Below are positions 20,867 to 28,763 of a DNA stretch of 45,573 bases, in pieces (position 1 is the first letter of the stretch; each line of letters begins with the position of its first letter). The stretch comes from Candidatus Gorgyraea atricola. GTDB taxonomy: Bacteria > Omnitrophota > Gorgyraeia > Gorgyraeales > Gorgyraeaceae. The stretch is taken from contig JAVCCW010000004.1 of NCBI GenBank assembly GCA_030765235.1, positions 1 through 45,573 on the forward strand, read 5' to 3'. A program made the position numbers and the translations under genes. The notes under the pieces were generated by a model. It was not told the origin of the DNA. It saw nothing but the letters and a program-made list of their open reading frames with translations, and searched no databases.

Positions 20867-21862
20867 ATGAGGATACTTGTTATCAGGACAGATAGGATTG
20901 GGGATGTGGTGCTTTCTACGCCTGCGATTACAGCGATACGGAAGGCCTATCCGGACGCGTATATTGCTGTAATGGTCTCTTCGCAGGCCAAAGAGATCGT
21001 AAAAGGCAACCCATATATAAATGAAGTAATCGTATATGATAAAAAGTGTATTTTTCATGCGTTGCGCTTTGCGAATTGGTTAAGGGAAAAGAGATTTGAC
21101 CTGGCGCTAATTCTACATTCTACAAATAGGGTAAATCTGATAACCTTTTTAGCAAGGATTCTAAAAAGGGTAGGATATGCACGAGGCAAGATGGATTTTC
21201 TTTTGACAGATAAGCTGGAATACACGAAGCGGCTCGGAGAAAAGCACGAGGCAGAATATTCTCTGGATGTATTGCGTTCGCTCGGCATAGATGTAGAGTC
21301 CTCTCCTTTAGTTGTGCCAGTTAACAAGGAGAATGAAAAACATATTGAGGAGTTGGGATTAAAAAAGGACGGGAAGTTTATCGTGATCCATCCAGGAGCG
21401 AGTCATATCTCAAAGATATGGCCTGCTGAAAAATTTGCAAAGGCAGCAGATATCTTGATCGAAAGATTTAGCGTGCAGGTAATATTGATTTCAGGCCCTC
21501 AACAGGTCAATATAGGAGATAAGGTCAGGTCTTTGATGAAAAATAAACCTATCTTTTTGTGCGGTAAAACATCGGTCGGGGATCTGGCAGCGCTTTTTAA
21601 GAGAACGAAGCTATTTATATCAAATGATTCCGGACCAGTTCACATAGCGTGTGCAATCGGCACACCTGTAGTCTCTATTTTTAGCAGAAACGAAAGGGGC
21701 CTGAGTCCTAAGAGATGGGGGCCGCTCGGAACCAAAACCGCAGTGCTTCATAAAGATGCGGGTTGCGCTCCTTGCCTCGCGCATAATTGCAAAAAAGGTT
21801 TTTTGTGCCTTAACTCTATCACTGTGGAAGAACTTATTGAAAAGGCAGGTAAATTTCTATGA
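20867..21862 (+). CDS. Heptosyltransferase-like GT9
   Basis: 331-aa GT9: MRILVIRTDRIGDVVLSTPA, VIHPGASHISKIWPAEKFA, FISNDSGPVHIACAIG, SIFSRNERGLSPKRWGPLG and a Cys motif CAPCLAHNCKKGFLC. It is the fourth GT9 domain in the cluster, counting the fusion. It begins 86 bp after the previous stop, separated by the palindromes, and overlaps the DUF3108 gene by 4 bp. Probably a core heptosyltransferase; donor and order of action are not determinable. Confidence 0.92.
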   Translation: MRILVIRTDRIGDVVLSTPAITAIRKAYPDAYIAVMVSSQAKEIVKGNPYINEVIVYDKKCIFHALRFANWLREKRFDLALILHSTNRVNLITFLARILKRVGYARGKMDFLLTDKLEYTKRLGEKHEAEYSLDVLRSLGIDVESSPLVVPVNKENEKHIEELGLKKDGKFIVIHPGASHISKIWPAEKFAKAADILIERFSVQVILISGPQQVNIGDKVRSLMKNKPIFLCGKTSVGDLAALFKRTKLFISNDSGPVHIACAIGTPVVSIFSRNERGLSPKRWGPLGTKTAVLHKDAGCAPCLAHNCKKGFLCLNSITVEELIEKAGKFL

Positions 21863-22674
21863 GAGTGAGATCGATTTTAATATTTCTTGTTATATTTTTG
21901 ACATTAGGATGTGGTTCTGCGACAAGATATAGGATTATAAAGAGCTCCGAAGAGGTCGAGATAAAGGCCCCAACAAAGGAATTGCATGTGGGCGAAAAAC
22001 TTACCTATAAGGCAGAATGGCTTGGCATGGATGTTGGTATTGCCACATTGTCTGTGGAGGGGATCACAGAGCGCAACGGCCGCAAGGTCTATCATATACT
22101 TGCGTTGGCAGAGAGCACACCTATCATCTCAAAGATATATAAGGTAGAAGACAGGGTCTCTACCTATATAGATGTAGAAGAACTTTATCCTGTGAGATTC
22201 GAAAAGAAACAGCGAGAAGGCGGCTATCGCTCAGACGAATACACAGATTTTTATCAGGAAAAAGGTAAGGCAGTATATTTTTCGAGACTCAACCACAGCA
22301 AAAAAGAATATGATATACCTAAGAGGGTGCAGGATACATTGAGCTGTATGTATTATCTTAGGTTGCAGGATGTAGAGATAGGAGGTTCGGTTTTTGCAGA
22401 CGTGATCGCGGATGAAAAGAATTATCTCCTGGAGGCCAAGATACATAAGAAGGGTATCATAAGTATTAAAGATGTAGGTGAGTGGGAGGCCTTTATGGTC
22501 GAGCCGTTGCCGTGGTTTCAGGGAAAGATCAAGCGCAAGGCAAAGGCCACTATGTGGTTTTCAGCAGACGAGAAAAGGATACCGCTTTTAATGGTGACAA
22601 GCGGTATACCGTTTGTGGGCACTGTTAAAATAACGCTTCAAAAAATAGAGTATATTGACACTGAAAAGAAGTAA
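21859..22674 (+). CDS. DUF3108-family lipoprotein
   Basis: 271 aa. An N-terminal lipobox-type signal (ILIFLVIFLTLGCGS, Cys20) indicates attachment to a membrane on the periplasmic side. The remainder is beta-rich with DUF3108 features: LHVGEKLTYKAEWLGMDVG near the start, SKIYKVEDRVSTYID, VRFEKKQREGGYRSDEY, and ATMWFSADEKRIPLLM at the end. DUF3108 proteins are often near envelope genes, but their biochemical role is not established. It follows the GT9 genes with a 4-bp overlap. Confidence 0.85.
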   Translation: MRVRSILIFLVIFLTLGCGSATRYRIIKSSEEVEIKAPTKELHVGEKLTYKAEWLGMDVGIATLSVEGITERNGRKVYHILALAESTPIISKIYKVEDRVSTYIDVEELYPVRFEKKQREGGYRSDEYTDFYQEKGKAVYFSRLNHSKKEYDIPKRVQDTLSCMYYLRLQDVEIGGSVFADVIADEKNYLLEAKIHKKGIISIKDVGEWEAFMVEPLPWFQGKIKRKAKATMWFSADEKRIPLLMVTSGIPFVGTVKITLQKIEYIDTEKK

Positions 22675-22683
22675 TGTTAGAAT
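22655..22683 (+). promoter_or_regulatory. Strong promoter abutting the next start codon
   Basis: TTGACA (22655-22660), 17 bp, TAGAAT (22678-22683): the same hexamers and spacing as the promoter at 10200. The ATG follows 5 nt after the -10, so transcription would begin at or next to the start codon. Confidence 0.65.
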
Positions 22684-22688
22684 AGCAT

Positions 22689-23636
22689 ATGCCTAAAGAT
22701 AGACTTCAGATAGATTTAGCTAAACTCAAGACCTATCCTATATCAAAGAGGAAGAGCAAGGTCCGGCACCAGGATTTTGCAAAATCCCCTTCTAAGGACG
22801 CGTCTTTCTCTGATTTTTTAAAGACCCTTCCTAACATACTTGCTGGCAATAGTTTCAGAGAAGTCGTGGACGCGATTGTCTCGGCGCATAAAAAGAAAAA
22901 ACCTGTAATAGTAATGATGGGTTCTCACGTAATAAAATGCGGGCTTAATCCAGTTATCATAGAGCTCATAAAGAAAAAGGTGATTACCGCTATTGCGCTG
23001 AATGGCTCTGGCGCGATACATGATTTTGAGATCGCACTTATTGGCAAGACCTCAGAAGATGTCGAAGTCTCTCTCGAGGATGGAAGTTTTGGCATGGTAA
23101 AAGAAACAGCTCTTTATCTAAACGGTGCGTTCGGCGAGGCAGTTGAGCGCGAGATCGGCGCTGGCCAGGCAATAGGCCGGGTGATAGAGGAAGAGAAATT
23201 GTCTTTTAAGAATTTGAGCCTTTTGTATAATTGTGTAAAACAGAATGTGCCGGCCACTGTGCATATTGCAATAGGTACTGACATCATACACCAGCATGCG
23301 AGCTGCGATGGAGCGAATCTAGGAGAGGCCTCGCTCAGGGATTTTCATGATCTTATAGAAGTGGTCTCAATGCTTGGTGATGGCGGAGTGGTATTAAACA
23401 TCGGTTCCTCAGTGATTTTACCAGAGGTATTTTTAAAGGCCTTGAATGTAGCGAGAAATCTCGGTCATAAGGTCAAGAATTTCACCGCGTGTAATTTTGA
23501 TATGATAAATCATTATAGGCCTTATCAGAATGTGGTGAAGCGCCCTATAAAATCAGGCGGCGCAGGCTATACCATTATTGGCCACCACGAGATAATGATA
23601 CCACTTCTCGCCCAGGCGATTGTTGAAAAACTATGA
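22689..23636 (+). CDS. Deoxyhypusine-synthase-like conserved protein of unknown role
   Basis: 315 aa. The N-terminal ~25 residues are basic. The core has a Rossmann-like pattern: PVIVMMGSHVIKCGLNPVI, TAIALNGSGAIHDFEIAL, GAGQAIGRVIEE, TVHIAIGTDIIHQHASCDG and VLNIGSSVILPEVFLKALN. This recalls bacterial proteins annotated as deoxyhypusine-synthase-like, which bind NAD. The substrate is unlikely to be eIF5A, which bacteria lack. It overlaps hldA by 4 bp, suggesting work on sugar-nucleotide or envelope precursors. The family call is tentative. Confidence 0.55.
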   Translation: MPKDRLQIDLAKLKTYPISKRKSKVRHQDFAKSPSKDASFSDFLKTLPNILAGNSFREVVDAIVSAHKKKKPVIVMMGSHVIKCGLNPVIIELIKKKVITAIALNGSGAIHDFEIALIGKTSEDVEVSLEDGSFGMVKETALYLNGAFGEAVEREIGAGQAIGRVIEEEKLSFKNLSLLYNCVKQNVPATVHIAIGTDIIHQHASCDGANLGEASLRDFHDLIEVVSMLGDGGVVLNIGSSVILPEVFLKALNVARNLGHKVKNFTACNFDMINHYRPYQNVVKRPIKSGGAGYTIIGHHEIMIPLLAQAIVEKL

Positions 23637-24610
23637 AGAAGAAAGATAAATTCAAAAAAATTATATCAAAATTTTCCAAGGCAAATGTCTTAGTGATAGG
23701 CGATTTGATCCTGGATGAATTTTTATGGGGCGATGTATCAAGGATCTCGCCAGAGGCGCCGGTCCCTGTTGTGCGAGTGAAGTCAGAGTCATTTATGCCA
23801 GGTGGCGCGGCAAATGTGGCGAATAATATTCACGCGCTTGGCGGCAAGGCATATCTGGCAGGCGTAGTGGGCATGGATGAGCGCGGCAGGATCCTTACAA
23901 GTGAACTCGCTAAGAAGGACATGGATGTAGAAGGCATAGTTATTGACGGTGAAAGGCCTACTACATTGAAGACAAGGGTTATAGCGCATCATCAGCAGGT
24001 CGTGAGGATCGACAAGGAAAAGATGGATGGCCTGAGCAGTGGCCTGATCGAGCAGATCACTGATTATGTAAAAGAGATAATATGCAATATCGACGCTATC
24101 ATAATAGAAGATTATGGCAAGGGTGTTGTGACGCCGAAGCTCCTGCAGGAGGTCTTGAGATTGGCCAGACGGCATAAAAAAATAGTGACAGTGGATCCCA
24201 AAGAAGAGCATTTTCATTATTATAAAGGTGTCTCAGCGATTACTCCGAATCACCATGAGGCAGGGCAGGCAGTCGGGATAAAGGCAAAGGATGCAGAGAG
24301 CATTGCCAGGATAGGCAAGGTATTGCTTAATAAACTGAAGTGCGAGGCAGTATTGATGACGCGCGGCGAGGATGGCATGCAGCTTTTTGAAAAACAGGGC
24401 CGCGTTACGCATATTCCAACATTTGCGCAGGATGTGTTTGATGTCTCAGGCGCAGGCGATACAGTGATAGGCACTTTTACTTTGGCGCTTGCAGCTGGCG
24501 CAAACATGGTTGATGCAGCGCGCATCTCGAACACCGCAGCAGGTATTGTCGTAGGCAAAGTCGGCATTGCCGTGGCAACACAGGAAGAGATTCTTGCGAG
24601 GATGAAATAA
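23633..24610 (+). CDS. hldA: D-glycero-beta-D-manno-heptose-7-phosphate kinase
   Basis: 325-aa PfkB-type sugar kinase matching the kinase half of HldE/RfaE. Visible motifs: LVIGDLILDEFLWGDVSRIS, PEAPVPVVRV, GGAANVANNIHALGG, VVRIDKE, IIEDYGKGVVTP, TVDPKEEH, and catalytic DVSGAGDTVIGTFTLAL near residue 275. It makes heptose 1,7-bisphosphate for ADP-heptose. The adenylyltransferase half present in bifunctional HldE is missing, so a separate HldC-type gene is expected elsewhere. It is followed 2 bp later by kdsB. Confidence 0.93.
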   Translation: MKKKDKFKKIISKFSKANVLVIGDLILDEFLWGDVSRISPEAPVPVVRVKSESFMPGGAANVANNIHALGGKAYLAGVVGMDERGRILTSELAKKDMDVEGIVIDGERPTTLKTRVIAHHQQVVRIDKEKMDGLSSGLIEQITDYVKEIICNIDAIIIEDYGKGVVTPKLLQEVLRLARRHKKIVTVDPKEEHFHYYKGVSAITPNHHEAGQAVGIKAKDAESIARIGKVLLNKLKCEAVLMTRGEDGMQLFEKQGRVTHIPTFAQDVFDVSGAGDTVIGTFTLALAAGANMVDAARISNTAAGIVVGKVGIAVATQEEILARMK

Positions 24611-24612
24611 TT

Positions 24613-25350
24613 ATGGAAGCAATCGGCATAATTCCAGCTAGATTTGGGGCAACAAGGTTTGAAGGCAAACTATTGGCGGATTTCTGTGGTAAGCCAGTGA
24701 TCCAGCATACATGGGAGAATGCCAGGAAGTCAAAAGCAATCGAAGACCTTATAATAGCTACTGACGATAAGCGGATCTATAATGTTGCTAAAGGGTTTGG
24801 CGCAAAGGCCATATACACGTCAAAGGCACACAAAAGCGGTTCAGATAGACTAACCGAAGCAGTCGCATCTATTGATGCAAATATCGTGGTGAATATCCAG
24901 GCAGATGAGCCACTCATGCATCCTGCAATGATAGATGATGTAGTTGATGCTATTCAAAAAGATAATACAATACAAATGGCAACACTTTGTCATAGGATCA
25001 GTGACGAGCACGAGCTTTTAAATCCGAATGTCGTAAAGGTAGTATTTGACCGAAAGGGTCTTGCACTATACTTTTCGCGCGCAGCTATACCATATGGTTC
25101 GCGAAATACTAATAACTACAAGCACATTGGGCTTTACGCTTATACAAAGGATTTTCTTTTTACCTTTAAGAGTTTGCCGCAGTCAAGGCTTGAAAAAATA
25201 GAAAAATTAGAACAGCTCAGGGTGATCGAGAATGGTTATAAGATAAAGGTGATAGAGACAAAACATGATACTGTTGGCATAGATACGCCTGAGGATCTGG
25301 TCAAGGCAACAGAGCTTGTAAAAGGATCAAGGCAGTTGAGTTTCTTATGA
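24613..25350 (+). CDS. kdsB: CMP-Kdo synthetase KdsB
   Basis: 245-aa cytidylyltransferase that activates Kdo. Motifs: GIIPARFGATRFEGK (nucleotide loop; the usual Ser-Ser-Arg is Ala-Thr-Arg here), IIATDDKRI, VVNIQADEPLM (Mg-binding), FSRAAIPY, HIGLYAYTKDFL, EKIEKLEQLRVIENGYKI. Family length is normal. It follows hldA by 2 bp and overlaps kdsA by 4 bp. Supplies donor sugar to WaaA encoded at 8896. Confidence 0.96.
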   Translation: MEAIGIIPARFGATRFEGKLLADFCGKPVIQHTWENARKSKAIEDLIIATDDKRIYNVAKGFGAKAIYTSKAHKSGSDRLTEAVASIDANIVVNIQADEPLMHPAMIDDVVDAIQKDNTIQMATLCHRISDEHELLNPNVVKVVFDRKGLALYFSRAAIPYGSRNTNNYKHIGLYAYTKDFLFTFKSLPQSRLEKIEKLEQLRVIENGYKIKVIETKHDTVGIDTPEDLVKATELVKGSRQLSFL

Positions 25351-26168
25351 CAAAAGAGATAAAGATAAAAAACATAAAGATAGGCGCTAAGAATCCTATT
25401 GCCTTGATTGCAGGGCCTTGCGTGATAGAGAGCGAGAAGCACGCGGTAGATCATGCAAAGGCAATAAAAGAGATCTGCGAAAAACAGGAGATACCTTTTA
25501 TTTTTAAATCCAGCTATGACAAGGCAAACCGCTCGAGCATAAATTCTTATAGAGGTCCTGGCGTTACTAATGGGTTGGAGATTTTGGCAAAGATCAAAAA
25601 GGATCTTGGCGTACCTGTTGTGAGCGATGTTCATTGCAGGACTGAGCTAGCGGAGGCAAAGAAAGTTTTGGATATGATCCAGATACCTGCATTTTTGTGC
25701 AGGCAGACTGATTTTATTATGGAGATCGCAAAAGCAGCCAAAGTAGTGAATATAAAAAAGGGCCAGTTCCTGGCACCGTGGGATATAAAAAATGTTTTGG
25801 AAAAAATCGAATCCGCGGGAAATAAAAATATAATTATTACAGAGCGCGGCACCACATTTGGTTATAATAATCTTGTAAGTGACATGCGCTCATTGCAGAT
25901 CTTGGCCAAGTATGGATATCCTGTAATTTATGATGCAACTCACAGCGTGCAGCTTCCAGGTGGCGAAGGCGTTGTTTCTGGTGGAGAGCGGCAGTTTGTA
26001 TCAGGCCTTGCACGTGCAGCAATAGCCATGGGCTGCGACGGCCTATTCCTCGAGGTTCACAAAGATCCAGACAAAGCCCCCTGCGATGGACCGAATATGA
26101 TTGATTTAAAAACACTAGAGAAATTATTGAAAGAAATAAAAAAAATAGATAAGGTTGTGAAATGTTGA
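25347..26168 (+). CDS. kdsA: Kdo-8-phosphate synthase KdsA
   Basis: 273-aa DAHP/KDO8P-type aldolase condensing arabinose 5-phosphate with PEP. Motifs: LIAGPCVIES, FKSSYDKANRSS, RGPGVTNGLEIL, SDVHCRTEL, IPAFLCRQTD, VNIKKGQFLAPWD, TERGTTFGYNNLV, DATHSVQLPGG and LEVHKDPDKAPCDGPNM. The Cys in IAGPC corresponds to the metal-ligand position of the metal-dependent class, though class assignment needs alignment. It overlaps kdsD by 7 bp. Confidence 0.97.
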   Translation: MTKEIKIKNIKIGAKNPIALIAGPCVIESEKHAVDHAKAIKEICEKQEIPFIFKSSYDKANRSSINSYRGPGVTNGLEILAKIKKDLGVPVVSDVHCRTELAEAKKVLDMIQIPAFLCRQTDFIMEIAKAAKVVNIKKGQFLAPWDIKNVLEKIESAGNKNIIITERGTTFGYNNLVSDMRSLQILAKYGYPVIYDATHSVQLPGGEGVVSGGERQFVSGLARAAIAMGCDGLFLEVHKDPDKAPCDGPNMIDLKTLEKLLKEIKKIDKVVKC

Positions 26169-27121
26169 AAAAACGCGCAAAGCAAGTTCTGAAAATCGAA
26201 GCGGATTCTATTAGACGTCTTTCTTCTCGCATAAACAAAGATTTCGAGAAGGCAGTTAAGCTTATCTTTGCCTGTAAAGGCCAGGTAGTTGTAACAGGCA
26301 TGGGCAAGGCTGGTATTATTGGCAACAAGATCTCAGCCACACTTGCCTCCACTGGCACGCCTAGCCTGTGGCTACATTCAGGAGAGGCGATTCACGGTGA
26401 TCTTGGCCGCGTAAGAAAACAGGATGTTGTGGTTGCTATCTCAAATAGCGGAGAAACAGAAGAGATTGTACGACTTATCCCAAATATAAAAAAGCTCGGC
26501 GCAAAACTTATTGCCATAACAGGAAATCCGCGTTCAACCCTTGTCAAGAATAGCGATGCCACACTTGATGTATCCATAAAAGAAGAGGCGTGTCCCTTAG
26601 GCCTTGCGCCAATGGCAAGCACCACTACCATGCTTGCAATGGGCGATGCGCTTTGCGCTGCCTTGATCGACAAGCGAGGTTTTAAAAAGACGGACTTTGC
26701 GTTTTTACATCCTGGCGGAAGCCTTGGAAAGCAGCTTCTTCTAAAGGTAGAAGATATAATGCGAAAAGGCGCTCAGAATCCAATAGTAAAAGAAAATGCC
26801 AAGGTAAAGAGTGTACTTTTAAAGGTTACAAAAGCCCGTGCTGGAAGTGCCACAATAGTTGATGCAAATGGAAAACTCAAAGGCATATTTACAGACGGTG
26901 ATTTAAGAAGACACCTGGAAGAAGGGCATGACCCTTCAAAGAAAAAAGTAAAAGACATAATGACAAAAAATCCAAAGGCCCTGAGAAAAGGCCGCCTCGC
27001 AGTAGAGGCGCTCAGGATTTTGCGAGAACATAAGATAGACGAGATCCCAATAGTAGATGAAAAAGGCCGCGCAATAGGCCTGGTGGATGTGCAGGATCTT
27101 CTAAAGGCAGGACTTGTATGA
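26162..27121 (+). CDS. kdsD: Arabinose-5-phosphate isomerase KdsD
   Basis: 319 aa, SIS sugar-isomerase domain (about 30-185) followed by two CBS motifs (about 200-315). Signature pieces: VVTGMGKAGIIGNKISATLASTGTP, WLHSGEAIHGDLGRV, AISNSGETEEIV, FLHPGGSLGKQLLLKVEDIM, and the CBS ends GIFTDGDLRRHLE and EIPIVDEKGRAIGLVDVQDL. It converts ribulose 5-phosphate to arabinose 5-phosphate, the first Kdo-specific step. Its stop codon TGA (27119-27121) adjoins an inserted hairpin repeat. Confidence 0.96.
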   Translation: MLKKRAKQVLKIEADSIRRLSSRINKDFEKAVKLIFACKGQVVVTGMGKAGIIGNKISATLASTGTPSLWLHSGEAIHGDLGRVRKQDVVVAISNSGETEEIVRLIPNIKKLGAKLIAITGNPRSTLVKNSDATLDVSIKEEACPLGLAPMASTTTMLAMGDALCAALIDKRGFKKTDFAFLHPGGSLGKQLLLKVEDIMRKGAQNPIVKENAKVKSVLLKVTKARAGSATIVDANGKLKGIFTDGDLRRHLEEGHDPSKKKVKDIMTKNPKALRKGRLAVEALRILREHKIDEIPIVDEKGRAIGLVDVQDLLKAGLV

Positions 27122-27248
27122 AATCCCAATACTACCAATACTACCAAATCCCAAATAAATCCAAAATCCCAAATCCCAAGACATGTTTGGGATTTTGAAA
27201 TTGGGATTTATTTGGTAGTATTGGTATTTATTGGGATTTGGGATTTTT
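27121..27248 (+). repeat. ORF-less long hairpin element (AATCCCAA family), copy 1
   Basis: The left arm begins AAATCCCAATACTACC and reads outward to about 27178. The right arm (27187-27248) is its imperfect complement, ending ATTGGGATTTGGGATTTTT. The centre is ACATGT. It is nearly identical to 31431-31558. Its arms match the two arms that enclose the four-helix-bundle gene at 44866-45358. It lies between kdsD and kdsC and begins on the last base of the kdsD stop codon. Confidence 0.92.
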
Positions 27249-27257
27249 CATGATGTT

Positions 27258-27773
27258 ATGATAGAAGAAAAAGCAAGAAAAATAAAGCTATTAATCCTCG
27301 ACGTCGATGGTGTATTGACCGACGGCCGTATCGTATACGACAACTTTGGCGATGAGCTGAAGTTTTTCAATGTAACCGATGGCCTGGGCGTATTTCTTCT
27401 TCGTAAGGCTGGCATAAAGACAGTCATCATAACTGCTAAAAAAACCAAGGCAGTGCTAAAAAGGGCAAAGGATATGCGCGTCGCAGAAGTGTATTCAAAT
27501 CACCATAAACTTGGCATCTACAAAAAGGTCTTGAGAAAATTCCACGTAAAAGACGAAGAGGTCTGTTTCATGGGAGACGATCTACTTGACCTACCCCTAA
27601 TAAAGCGAGCAGGCCTTGCAGTTTCACCTCCAAATGCAGTAGACGAGGTAAGAAACCTCTCTCACTACACCACCCAAAAACACGGTGGCAAAGGCGCAGT
27701 CCGCGAACTCATCGAGCTAATCCTCAAATCCCAGGGTCTCTGGGACAAGGCAATCTCCGCATATACAAAATAA
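27258..27773 (+). CDS. kdsC: Kdo-8-phosphate phosphatase KdsC (HAD family)
   Basis: 171-aa HAD phosphatase yielding free Kdo. Motifs: LLILDVDGVLTDGRI (nucleophile Asp15 and Asp17), NVTDGLGVFLLRKAG, VIITAKKTKAVLKR, CFMGDDLLDLPLIKRAGLAVSPPNAV, and HGGKGAVRELIELIL. The start MIEEKARKIK fits the family; an upstream in-frame start at 27231 lies inside the inserted repeat. No Shine-Dalgarno is visible before 27258, so the repeat may have displaced the original one. Confidence 0.95.
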   Translation: MIEEKARKIKLLILDVDGVLTDGRIVYDNFGDELKFFNVTDGLGVFLLRKAGIKTVIITAKKTKAVLKRAKDMRVAEVYSNHHKLGIYKKVLRKFHVKDEEVCFMGDDLLDLPLIKRAGLAVSPPNAVDEVRNLSHYTTQKHGGKGAVRELIELILKSQGLWDKAISAYTK

Positions 27774-27775
27774 TT

Positions 27776-28033
27776 TTAGGGGTTGCGCAGCAAGTCGTGG
27801 GTACCTATTTTTCTTAAATAGGCAGTATTGTTTATCCTCTGGTACGTTATTCTGTAATTATTAGAAACTCTGATCTCATATATATCTTTTTGGCCTACCA
27901 TTTTTTTATGCCCCAGAGATGGATGTGAAGGATTTTCTTGAAGGAACTCTATGGCCTTTTTGGCCTTCTCTTTGATTTCTTCAGGGAGTTTTTTGTAGAG
28001 CCTTATGAATGTCTGGGTGGTTTCTATGTGCAT
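27776..28033 (-). CDS. RelE/ParE-superfamily toxin
   Basis: 85 aa, the length of RelE/YafQ-type toxins. Begins MHIETTQTFIRLYKKLPEEI with the N-terminal helix pair, then a basic strand region DIYEIRVSNNYRITYQRIN and the terminal LRKIGTHDLL common in this superfamily. Such toxins cleave mRNA on ribosomes. It abuts the antitoxin gene (shared base at 28033). The gene runs opposite to the surrounding operons and ends 2 bp from the kdsC stop, i.e. convergent. Confidence 0.85.
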   Translation of the reverse strand: MHIETTQTFIRLYKKLPEEIKEKAKKAIEFLQENPSHPSLGHKKMVGQKDIYEIRVSNNYRITYQRINNTAYLRKIGTHDLLRNP

Positions 28034-28302
28034 TACTCATCCAGTTTCTTAAATAGTTTTTTGAGATTTTTTGTCTTTGTGACACGGCCTTTTTTGATAT
28101 CCTCATGGGCTTCAGACTCTTCCTTTTGCCACTCGGGTGTATAAAAATAGGCCTGGTCCTTGGGTATTACAATCTGCGGTTCTAGCACGATTTTCCTGTC
28201 CTTTACTCTTATATCGAGATAATCATTGATATGAAGATGGAGGTTTTTTATTACCTCTCTAGGCAGGGCAATCTGGTAGTTTTGCCCTAATTTCCTTAAC
28301 AT
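28033..28302 (-). CDS. AbrB/MazE-type antitoxin
   Basis: 89 aa from ATG 28302, chosen because an AGAGGGG run lies about 10 nt upstream and the promoter at 28328-28355 would start near 28321. A further upstream ATG at 28323 would sit at the transcription start. MLRKLGQNYQIALPREVIKNL is the swapped-hairpin AbrB/SpoVT DNA-binding domain, followed by INDYLDIRVKDRKIVLEP. The C-terminal 45 residues are charged and probably bind the toxin. Likely represses its own promoter, which is AT-rich with palindromic segments. Confidence 0.85.
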   Translation of the reverse strand: MLRKLGQNYQIALPREVIKNLHLHINDYLDIRVKDRKIVLEPQIVIPKDQAYFYTPEWQKEESEAHEDIKKGRVTKTKNLKKLFKKLDE

Positions 28303-28327
28303 GACAACCACCCCTCTTTCCATATCA

Positions 28328-28355
28328 ATTATACCATATTTTCATATTTTGTCAA
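28328..28355 (-). promoter_or_regulatory. Promoter of the toxin-antitoxin pair
   Basis: On the - strand, TTGACA (28355-28350), 16 bp, TATAAT (28333-28328). Both hexamers are consensus. The spacer and flanks contain ATATTTT/AAAATAT inverted pieces suitable for autoregulation by the antitoxin. Confidence 0.75.
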
Positions 28356-28410
28356 TATATTAAAATATTATATTCTCTCATCAGTGATGAGAGTTTTGAC
28401 TAATCCCTTA

Positions 28411-28445
28411 TATATAGACACATCTCGAGGCCCATTTTCTTTCAA
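28411..28445 (+). repeat. AGACACAT...TTCTTTCA dispersed repeat
   Basis: TATATAGACACATCTC followed after an 11-base spacer by TTTTCTTTCAA. The same arrangement occurs at 45376-45410 and, with AGACACATTT, in both tandem copies at 978-1198. It marks the junction between the toxin-antitoxin side and a response-regulator gene that lacks its 5' half, so it may be the end of an insertion element. Confidence 0.7.
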
Positions 28446-28502
28446 GAAAATAAAATATTTTTCCCTGACCTTGTAGAAATATGGATTATCAGGTAAACTT
28501 AT

Positions 28503-28763
28503 ATGACTGCGCTTAATAAGGCAAGGGGCGAGAAGCCTGACTTAATCATAATGGACTTAATGCTTCCTAAGCTGGATGGTTTTAAGGTGAGCGCTATGCT
28601 TAAGTTCGACGAAAACTATAAAGATATACCTATAATAATACTCACTGCGCGTGCTGGTGAAACAGATAAGAAAAAAGGCAAGGACGTGCATGCAGACGCT
28701 TATATAACTAAGCCGTTTGAGCCAGAAGCGCTCTTAGCAAAGATAAAGGAGCTATTAAAATGA
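28503..28763 (+). pseudogene. Decapitated response-regulator receiver domain
   Basis: The 86-aa frame keeps KPDLIIMDLMLPKLDGF (phospho-acceptor Asp), IIILTARAGETD and DAYITKPFEPEALLAKI. It lacks the first ~43 residues, including the acidic Asp pair and the first strand, which are intact in the next gene (MRKILIVDDEKDL). A stop codon lies 9 nt upstream in this frame, so the missing part is gone. A repeat junction lies 60 bp upstream. The stop still overlaps the next start by 4 bp, showing the former operon order. Could be expressed but cannot fold as a full receiver. Confidence 0.85.

Noticed and set aside
27231-27257. Upstream start for kdsC within the hairpin element
   Set aside because: It would add repeat-coded residues before a family-typical start. 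Nine residues MGFGIFHDV have no counterpart in KdsC.
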